This document shows, one piece after another, positions 56,291-64,000 of a stretch of 64,000 nucleotides of DNA (position 1 is its first letter; each line of letters begins with the position of its first letter). A program made the position numbers and the translations under genes. Origin of the DNA: Macrostomum hystrix. Lineage: Eukaryota; Platyhelminthes; Macrostomidae. Under the pieces are notes generated by a model that had not been told where the DNA came from, searched no databases, and saw nothing but the letters and a program-made list of their open reading frames with translations. The stretch spans positions 29,170,501-29,234,500 of the forward strand of contig CATNEN010000038.1 of the NCBI GenBank assembly GCA_950097015.1, written 5' to 3'.

Positions 56291-57597
56291 ACTAGTAGTT
56301 ACAGTTCATCCACTGCTGCCAATCCTAGCTAGCAACATGCAAAATTTTAGATCCTTGCCTGCGGTGCGTCATCAGTGCCTGTAGTCTGCGTGAAAATGTA
56401 TTACACTTTGTTTTGTGTTTCAGAAATTTCGTTTCTTCTTGTATTGAATTATTTCCTCAGTTAAAATCATAAATTTAAATGAGATAGAAGATGTGAACTG
56501 TTGTAGTAGTAGATATCGTGATTTGTTGTTGCTATTTTTAGTAATTAAAATAAAAGCCCGACCAAATCACGTTGCCGGCTAATCCTCGATAAGCCTGACT
56601 CGGCTAAGAAATCGTTGGTTGATTTTCGCCAAGCTAGTGTTTTTAATTTTTTAATCAACCTTGCATGTCCCGGAAGGGACACTGTTACGTTGACAAACAT
56701 TTTTGTCGTGCGCTAGACTCAACCAGAATCAAGAATGGTAGAATTCTCTACTATTTTGCTTTCGTATTCAGTTTTCAGATAACTTCTAATTACACGGATG
56801 ACATAGGCCGTTGATTTTCGCTTGACATCTAGTTTCAGTTTAACAGAACGCTGCATGCGGCGATGTCGAACAGAAAAACAAAAAGAACGAGTTCGAAAGG
56901 TTCGCGTGACACAGTTCGGTAACCGGAACTGGCTCATTGCTCGCATCTGCTGATCTGAACTATTGGAACTATAACCGAATGGGAAATTATCGTTTAAAAA
57001 AATTTTGAGAGCGATTTAGAGTTAATGTGAAACAACTCATTTGTAGCTGCAGATTGACACCAAATTCATCTTCAAGTATTCGAAGAAGAAAGTTCTGTGT
57101 AGATACTGCTTTTAGTTTAGTTAGAGTATTTTAGCAACTATTTCTTAGATACGCTTAACGTTGTACTTGGTATAGTTCTGACAATGGGCTGTTAAACTAA
57201 AGATAAATTATTTCAGCGTACTACGAAAAGTACATACATGTTCTTTTAAAAAATAGCCTGATCGTTCTAGTATTAAACGATGGCATTTTTCGCGAGCGTT
57301 TCATTCAACAACTACCATGCCACAAACGCGCTGTGTTAAACATTGAAAATAGCTTAAAACATGCACATTCAGGATAAAACAACGGCAGCAAAGCAGAGCA
57401 GTCGTCCCTTCTTTCCGGTCTGGCAGCCATTGGGACTGAGTATAATTAAATAACATGCATCATCAAACCTACCCCGACAGAAATTCGATGATCTGAACGG
57501 GCCCGGAATGAAAGAATAAATTATATGCAGTGAATTTTTGGTCAACTACACCGACATTTTTTAGCCAACTGACCCAGAATTTGCTCTGTCAAACAAC
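56291..57597. other. 5' flank of the DEG/ENaC gene, no gene seen
   Basis: AT-rich with no recognised exon. The ATG at 57,598 follows AACAAC and is followed by G, a good initiation context. Confidence 0.45.
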
Positions 57598-60127
57598 ATG
57601 GAGGCTAATGGTGCTGAAATGCAGCAGCTTACACAGCAGAATGATGCTGCAGCTATGGAAACCATCGTTGTACAACAGTCGGATGATTCAGAGACGAATT
57701 CAGCCAGTCAGTTCTGTCTGGACTGTCTTAAAAAAAGTTCGGTTCGTGGCCTGCCGAGAATCTTGAGCAGCCAGAGCAGCCACCTCAAGCTGCTCTGGTC
57801 GGCGGCTGTTATAGCTTTCTTAGCCGGCCTCACTTACAACCTCGCCATGCTCACCGTGGCCTACCGCCGTGGCGATGTTGTCATAACGGAGCGGCCCCAA
57901 CGACCGCGGCCGGAATTCCCCAGCATCACAGTGTGCGACGCCAGCCCCGTGCCGCTGTCCACCATCGATCGGCTGTCAATATCCCCGACACAGTATCGCA
58001 AGCAAGTGCTTCGCTCGGCGAAGCTCTTGTTCTCTTCTGAAGCGGCTAATTCGATTAACGACAAGGAAAACATAGATGAGGCGATGCTGCTGCGCGAGCT
58101 GCTCAATCCGAAAACCTATTTCGACTTTTTACACAAGGAATTGATTAACCTCACACTGGTCGGGTTCAACGATTCCCTAGTACTAAGCTGTCACGCTCAC
58201 GTCGAGATTGGCGGAAAAAACTTCGTCCGGCGCTGCTTCCGAGTGCGCAAAACACTCGTGCCAGGCTACCAGTCCTGCTCCACCATTGAGCCCGGCCTTG
58301 AAGGTGAGAAGGTGACTAAAGTGTCATTTCACGTCCTGTTAGACTCGGAGGAGAACTTATTGGAGTGTCGGCACTGCATACCGGAGCACGATGAGACTAT
58401 GCGCACAGGAACTATTGTGTTTGTTCACGAGAAAGATTTTTATCCGGTGTCTGTGGACGCTGGCATGTTTGTGACGCCTGGCATTCAGGACTTCGTGTTG
58501 CTGAAGTCTAGACGGATGGTGCTAGCCAGCGATTGCTCTGAATCGCACCCAGATAAACTCGACTTCACCTTCTATGGTGAGAGAATGAGCTCCACCTACA
58601 ATCAGCAGCTGTGCCAATCCCTGGTTAGGCAGGACCTCATCCGCAAAATCTGTGACTGTACTGCAACATCGTTTCCGAACACAATCGAGAATGTCTTTGA
58701 AACTGCCGGCAACGCCTCGCACGGCGAATCGGCGACACTGCCCTCATGTGCAGAGAAGGTCCTCAGCAATGCGACGGACAGCTTCGATGGCATTAAGTGT
58801 ATAATGAACGTAAGAAAAATGCTAAATATAGTTTATCTAGATGAAAAGTAGAGTAAAATCGAAAATTTCTGCCCAAAATTTGCTTGTGTAGGTTGCTGTG
58901 TTGTCGTGTCCAATAGATAGGTACGCATAGGAATAGTGAGAAAATATATCAACCTTGTCATCTGGACACCGGATGCTTTGACAGTTATCCAAGTCAACCA
59001 TGACCCGACTGCGCTGGAAAAATATGTCGTTCAGTAAGAAACCAAACTCTTCATTTCTGGAGTCCACCCAGCTGGTAAAAGTGTACTAGGGTACCAGCAT
59101 CAGCTGAGGTGATTCAGTGTGGGTATGGCGCCACCCAGTCAATGGACGGATCAGCCGAATGCAGCCGTCAGTTGCGCCGCGCATTAGCTAAAGGCTGCGC
59201 TGTCGGCTGCACAACTGGACCGATGGAGCAGGTGTAATCAATTGTTACTACAATATGTGTAATCAATAGTAGAAGCCAAACAACAATGGACCTGCAAAAA
59301 GCCATACATAGCCTGATAAAATAGTTGGTCTCATCGATCAGTTAAATGTTAATTGATAACCCAGTTTTTAAGCTTACTGGCTGTCATTGATTCAAAAGAT
59401 TCACATTTGGCCTATTGGGTCATAACTATGAAGCAAGTTCTATTGTTCAGCGCTATTTTAAATACAAGGCACGAATTAGGCCTTGTAAAACAGGCCGCTA
59501 AAGCTTTCCAATATTTTCTTGAGAGCGGTAAAAAATATCACGAAAAGCATGGAACACACCGCTACACACCACACGCAGGTTGACAAGCTCCTACAATTGG
59601 GAGATAGCGGTGTCATACTACCAAGTGGCGATACAGCAGCAAACTCGCAGGTCCTAGCAAACTTGGATCGACGATGTCCGAAGCCGTGCCGATTTCTGGA
59701 ATTTACCACGGCCAGAAGCGCCACGCGAGGCGTGACAAAGAATACGGCCCTAGAAATCTACCGCACACTGGTTGCCAACACGTCAACCCACTCGCGCATC
59801 AAACACCACCTGGAGCCCTACACCAATGCGCTACTGTTAAAGTCGCAGAATCGACTAGAAGAAGCTCGCCAACTGATGGCCAAAACCGATTATCTGGAGC
59901 AAAATTTTTTAACAGTCGTAGTCTGGTTTCCAGACAAGATGTCGACTAGAGCGGTGCATCAGTACATCATCGGACTGGCGAGCTACCTAAGCCAGGTGGG
60001 AGGTCTTCTGTCTCTATTTAGCGGTATCACGGTGATCTGCATTGCGGAACTCTTAGAATTGTTCATCAATCTGGCATGCAACTACAGCAAACGACTTGGA
60101 AAGCGACGGACAAATAACGGAAAATGA
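57598..60127 (+). CDS. DEG/ENaC-family sodium channel subunit (2 exons)
   Basis: Amiloride-sensitive/acid-sensing channel superfamily, with two membrane passes and a large extracellular loop. Exons 57598-58809 and 59579-60127 (phase 0, GT-AG) give 586 residues, the usual family length. The short polar N-terminus is followed by the gating-motif position reading RG (residues 50-51), where the family has HG. TM1 is about 65-88 (LLWSAAVIAFLAGLTYNLAML), followed by FPSITVC (107-113). The extracellular domain has a conserved-type Cys pattern (CFRVRK, CRHC, CDC, CPKPC) and N-glycosylation sites. TM2 about 543-570 contains GGLLSLFSGITVICIAELLE, which aligns without gaps with the family's GLFIGAS-ILTxxE. 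The selectivity-filter GxS is therefore GIT here. The second exon's acceptor is C-rich (CCACACGCAG), chosen by phase. Confidence 0.9.
59101..59255 (+). repeat. Second dispersed repeat family (copy B)
   Basis: Aligns with 27,130-27,280: CAGCTGAGGTGATT, GTGGGTATGGCG, CCCAGTCAATG, GGCTGCGCTGTCGGCTGCAC and an ATCAATTGTTACTA end. Lies in the DEG/ENaC intron. Confidence 0.6.
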
Positions 60128-60144
60128 ATAGACGACTTTGTAAA

Positions 60145-61007
60145 TACCAGGGTTGTGCCATAAATACGTTGACAAAATTACATTTAGCGTCTCTTTCTTT
60201 TGTACTTCTGGGCAGAATTTTTTTAACAGACTAAGGCACTGCATCGATCTTATTGCCGATGGAATCCCTCTAGCTTTTGAGATGGACAGAAGTCGTGTGG
60301 CATTCAAACTACCCTTCTAGTCAGTATGGAGAAAAGCCAAGCTGCCAAGCGCACTGCAATTTGGTCGTTGTGGGAGCAGCAGAAGAAGCAGGCTGATATT
60401 TAGATTAAGTTTATGCAAATCTTTAATGAGGATGCACCTTCGAAACAAACTGTGTCAAAGTGGGTGCAGCGCTTTGAGGACGGCTGGGAGACAGTTGACG
60501 CTCCCGCGTGACAACATCCAGTGTGGAAGCATGCCTGGGAAATGATCGTGAAGCAACTTTGAGGCAGTCTAAGGACTTGTTGAAAAAAACCGACCATCCG
60601 CATATGACATGAGTTGTTGCACGATGGTTCCCTAAACTGCTGACTCCTATTCTCACTGAAACTCTTACACGCTTTCCAGCTGCAAGAGAGGGTCAGGATG
60701 TGCCGCCACATGCTCAACGCCGATCAAAACAAGCCCGACTCTCTTAAATTTCTCTAAACTGAAAGAGCCTTTTCATGGCCATCGCTATGGAAGCCTTTCT
60801 GGACTCATGTCAGTCATCAGCCAGTGGGTGAGAGTGACCCCGTGGAATTCTTCGCCCAGGGCATCAGCAAGCTGTCAGAGAGATGGCACAAATGAGTGCA
60901 GCTTGTGGGTGACTGTGTTGAGAAGCGCAATGTTGATGACAATTAGCTGTTCTTTGTTTTGCTTCTTTGATATTTGCAGCTGTGAGCGAGTTTATGACAC
61001 AACCCTC
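60145..61007 (+). mobile_element. Degraded mariner-like element next to the DEG/ENaC stop
   Basis: Left end TACCAGGGTTGTGCCATAAA and the complement of right end TTTATGACACAACCCTCG form diverged inverted repeats. Inside, starting at 60,326, are transposase remnants: QTVSKWVQRFEDG, and near 60,840-60,930 a C-terminal EFFAQGISKLSERWHK. Many stops and frameshifts interrupt them. Begins 17 bp after the channel's stop codon, so it may form its 3' UTR. Confidence 0.75.
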
Positions 61008-63059
61008 GAAGAACAATTTTCACTGCGGGCAACAAAGTATGGAATTCATGGAAAAGACCGTTGAACGCTGACAGCTAGACAATATTGCATTAAATTTAGC
61101 TAAACTTTCTAATCTTATCAACGTTTATAAGTTGTTTTAGAAATTTTCGTGCTCCCAGAAGAGACATCCAAAAATTGCTTAGATTACAGGTTTAAAACGC
61201 TTTGTTTGTTTTTTTTGTTAATCGATTATAGTTCGTTAATCACTACAACCAGTGACACAGCCGCGGAACGACAAAGAACTGTAGAGTGTAACGAAAACGA
61301 GCTATTAATTGCAACAACTTTTATTCTTTATCTAACACTATGAAATTAATATTATTTTAAAAGCCTCTATTGAGGAGTGGCAACTTTAAGTAGTAGAGTG
61401 CGCAACTGTATTCGTCGCTGTTTTTGTCAACTGGACAAATTTTGTTAAAGCTTATGAGGCAGTGAATAATTAGGACACTTATTTTGAATTCCCGCCACTT
61501 TTTCTCACGCGCTAGCTATTTGTCGTAACCTCACGCAGCGCTCGTTGTTCGTTGTATGCGCACTCAAGCGGGACGTGCACCCACCCCAATTTTGGTACAT
61601 ATATACAGAGAAGAATATAATGCGATCTTTACCCGTTAACACTGGTTAACCTTGTTACCCATGTTGGACCTGCTTTACGTTCTATACGTTCTCAACGTTT
61701 TGCTCTACGAAATATAAGCGATTCCACTTCCTACCTCTTTCCCTGTTTCGATATTAAAATAAATCGAGTTCTTTAGTGATTTTCCTAGGAGAAAACAATT
61801 AGATACCTTTGCCTTTCCAATCCTCTCCCAAAGATATCTCGTCGGCCTTCTTTACCCCGAATCCACCCTATTATATGATCCCTTTGAAATCCAAAATTTA
61901 AAGTCGTAAAATCCCATCTAAAAGTCCACCTAAGGTTCCCTAAATACCCCCTGAAGTCTCAAAACTCCGCCTTTATCCCCTAATGTAACTGTACTATTAT
62001 AATTCCGGACCCCATAGAGGAAAGTAAGTGAGATTGCGAAGGACGTTCACCAGGCAACTTATATCCATCCTGATACGCCCCACGGACTGTGTGCCCCAGA
62101 TCTTAGCCCTCGTGCCAGCAGCAGTAAATTCCGCTCCTATTGTTAGTAGCTAGTGTCTTGCCGCTCGGGCATTAGCGCTACCTTAGGTATAACACGAACA
62201 GCGTGAAAAATACCTATTCTCACCCTCATAACTTACGCTACCATTCCCCCTAAATACTCAGCTCACCAATCCCAAATCCAACAAATAGAGAGAGAGCTGA
62301 GAGGTCTGCTACACTTACTATCAAATAAAACCGGAAAACCAAAACCACGAAAATTACGAGTTAAAAACTGTGACAATCAAAAGAGCAACCGAATTTCGTT
62401 TAGCTTTTTATATTTTACAATTCTGATTTAGGTCCTTTTTAAATAAATTATTGATACATGAGCAATGTGGCACAAATTATTTTAGCTATCTAAGTTTCAC
62501 ATACAAGCAGCATTAACTACATTTTAGAATAATCCGAGAAAGAAAATAAAATAATAAAAAACGCATTTTCAATTATAAGGACACTAGCAAAGTCTTACAG
62601 GTTCAATGTAAAATAAAAGTATCATTAATGAATAATGAAATATACAAACTTTAGTAAAATTAATGATCTATGAGTACAGTTAGGGAATTGAGTTTCTTCT
62701 CTAATTTAGAACACACACTATTCAATCCTGACATGGTAAAAAGTGATTTTGAGAAACTAATTTAACTCGATAAACTTCTGCTTGGATTAGCTGCTAAACA
62801 TAATTTAATTCTCGTTAACTACCTCGGTACTCGGTGTGAGTAGTATAATGTGCAGGTTTTATGAGCTGCTTCAAAATTTACGAAACAAACGATTTTACAG
62901 ACAGGAGTTTAGCGTGTCTAGAGCTTACTGATATGATAAAAAGCTAAGTGTATTTTTCACGATTAGATGAACCGAAAATCTTTACTAAAATATAGACTTT
63001 TATAGAGAAAAACTAACTCCTGATTAAATGGATTTTTAAAGCCCAAGTTTGTACAGGGA
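61008..63059. other. Intergenic region, no gene seen
   Basis: AT-rich overall, with C-rich, stop-filled stretches at 61.8-62.0 kb. No exon, tRNA or transposon terminus recognised. It separates the DEG/ENaC gene from the 3' side of the ICMT gene. Confidence 0.5.
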
Positions 63060-63575
63060 AGGAACACTGAAAGCCGGGATTCTACAGAAACAGAGATCTT
63101 TGAAAGCCGGGATTCTACAGAAACATGGATCTTTGAAAGCCGGGATTCTACAGAAACATGGATATTTGAAAGCCGGGATTTTACAGAAACATGGATATTT
63201 GAAAGCCGGAATTCTACAGAAACAAGGATCTTTGAAAGCCGGGATTCTACAGAAACAGGGATCTTTGAAAACCGGGATTCTACAGAAACAGGGATCTTTG
63301 AAAGCCGGGATTCTACAGAAACAGGGATCTTTGAAAGCCGGGATTCTACAGAAACATGGATCTTTGAAAGCCGGGATTCTACAGAAACAGGGATCTTTGA
63401 AAACCGGGATTCTACAGAAACAGGGATCTTTGAAAGCCGGGATTCTACAGAAACAGGGATCTTTGAAAGCCTGGATTCTACAGAAACAGGGATCTTTGAA
63501 AGCCGGGATTCTACAGAAACAGGGATCTTTGAAAGCCGGGATTCTACAGAAACAGGTATCTTTGAAAGTGGGGAA
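63060..63575 (+). repeat. 33-bp minisatellite downstream of ICMT
   Basis: About 15-16 units of GATTCTACAGAAACAGGGAT plus CTTTGAAAGCCGG (33 bp), with ATGGATA and AAAACCGG variants. Open on both strands (about 190-216 codons; plus strand GILQKQGSLKA per unit) because 33 is a multiple of 3. I treat it as non-coding, probably 3' of ICMT. Confidence 0.95.
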
Positions 63576-63752
63576 TGGACATACAATGGATTTTTTGAGC
63601 CCACGATTTTCATTACAGGGATTATGGTGAAAGTATCCCTGTTCGTTGTTTAAAATAGTTTGAAGCATGGAATTAAGATAATTATGGTAATCATGATAAT
63701 TGTGGTAGTTATGATAATCGGAATAGGACGCAGCTGGAATGGAACTTAAAGC

Positions 63753-64000
63753 TTATACCCTGACAAAATATCCGCGAACAAAAGGCACACCGGACCATGT
63801 GCTTCTCTGATAATTCAAATAGGACTGATTAAAAAAGTTGATCAACAATCGCTCCTCTTCCATGATGCGCTCGCGAAAGAATCTCCAACTAGCCGCAGTG
63901 TAGCCAATAGCCGATATTGGATTGCACAGCAATAGCTGCGTGCCCACAGCCCAGGCGAACCAGCCCGTATAGGCCGGATGCCGCATCCAAGCGTAGACGC
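63753..64000 (-). CDS. ICMT: Isoprenylcysteine carboxyl methyltransferase, C-terminal exon (partial)
   Basis: ER-membrane enzyme that uses S-adenosylmethionine to methylate the C-terminal farnesyl- or geranylgeranyl-cysteine of Ras-like and other CaaX proteins. The visible C-terminus has the family hallmark RHPAYTGWF, then GTQLLLCNPISAIGY, the RERIMEEERLLINFF segment that contributes to cofactor and substrate binding, and a short end with stop TAA at 63,755-63,753. The frame is open through the window edge (VYAW precedes MRHP), so earlier exons lie beyond 64,000. The ATG at 63,986 is internal, not the start. Confidence 0.95.
   Translation of the reverse strand, partial: VYAWMRHPAYTGWFAWAVGTQLLLCNPISAIGYTAASWRFFRERIMEEERLLINFFNQSYLNYQRSTWSGVPFVRGYFVRV

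Noticed and set aside
62112-62137. rRNA pseudogene (resembles the conserved GTGCCAGCAGC ... TAATTCC loop of small-subunit rRNA)
   Set aside because: The likeness covers about 25 bases only. Flanking sequence does not match rRNA, so chance is likely.

Overview
Organism. This is nuclear DNA of an invertebrate animal. Every gene found is a metazoan multi-exon gene with GT-AG introns (one GC-AG), and stop codons are used as in the standard code. The genes are homologues of sidekick, mesh, a DEG/ENaC channel, isoprenylcysteine carboxyl methyltransferase (ICMT), and a secreted cysteine-rich protein resembling the DUF7042/7043/7044 families. A lophotrochozoan such as a flatworm would fit, but the sequence alone does not fix the phylum.

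Layout. (1) 0-33.5 kb: the 3' part of a sidekick (sdk) gene on the plus strand. Twelve phase-consistent exons run from the second half of Ig4, through Ig5, Ig6 and 13 FN3 domains, to the transmembrane segment and a polyglutamine-containing tail. The 5' end is outside the window or hidden upstream. The first intron seen here is 12.5 kb and is mostly three minisatellites. (2) 36.2-42.1 kb: a five-exon plus-strand gene for a secreted, internally duplicated cysteine-rich protein. Minisatellites fill introns 1 and 2. (3) 45.3-55.2 kb: a fourteen-exon minus-strand mesh gene (signal peptide, NIDO, IPT-like region, AMOP, VWD, sushi, TM, polyQ tail), convergent with gene 2. (4) 57.6-60.1 kb: a two-exon DEG/ENaC channel on the plus strand. 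(5) 63.75 kb to the window edge: the last exon of ICMT on the minus strand.

Repeats. About 20 tandem arrays (periods 12-34 bp) cover roughly 20 kb, nearly a third of the window. Several have higher-order structure, for example a 532-bp, 33-unit higher-order repeat inside a 5.7-kb array. Unit lengths are often free of stops in every frame, so the very long ORFs here (up to about 1,900 codons) are repeat artefacts. Dispersed elements are about 12 copies of one tRNA-derived SINE, two copies of a second short repeat, two defective mariner-like elements, and two hAT-type MITEs that carry the same 16-bp minisatellite as the large sdk intron array.

Biology. sdk and mesh both encode cell-junction adhesion proteins in other animals, and here they lie close together with the secreted protein gene between them. 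I see no evidence that they form a co-regulated unit. The most unusual content is repeat biology: minisatellite-carrying hAT MITEs, neighbouring arrays of different period that share one core in alternating orientation, and arrays whose unit contains a splice-site consensus.
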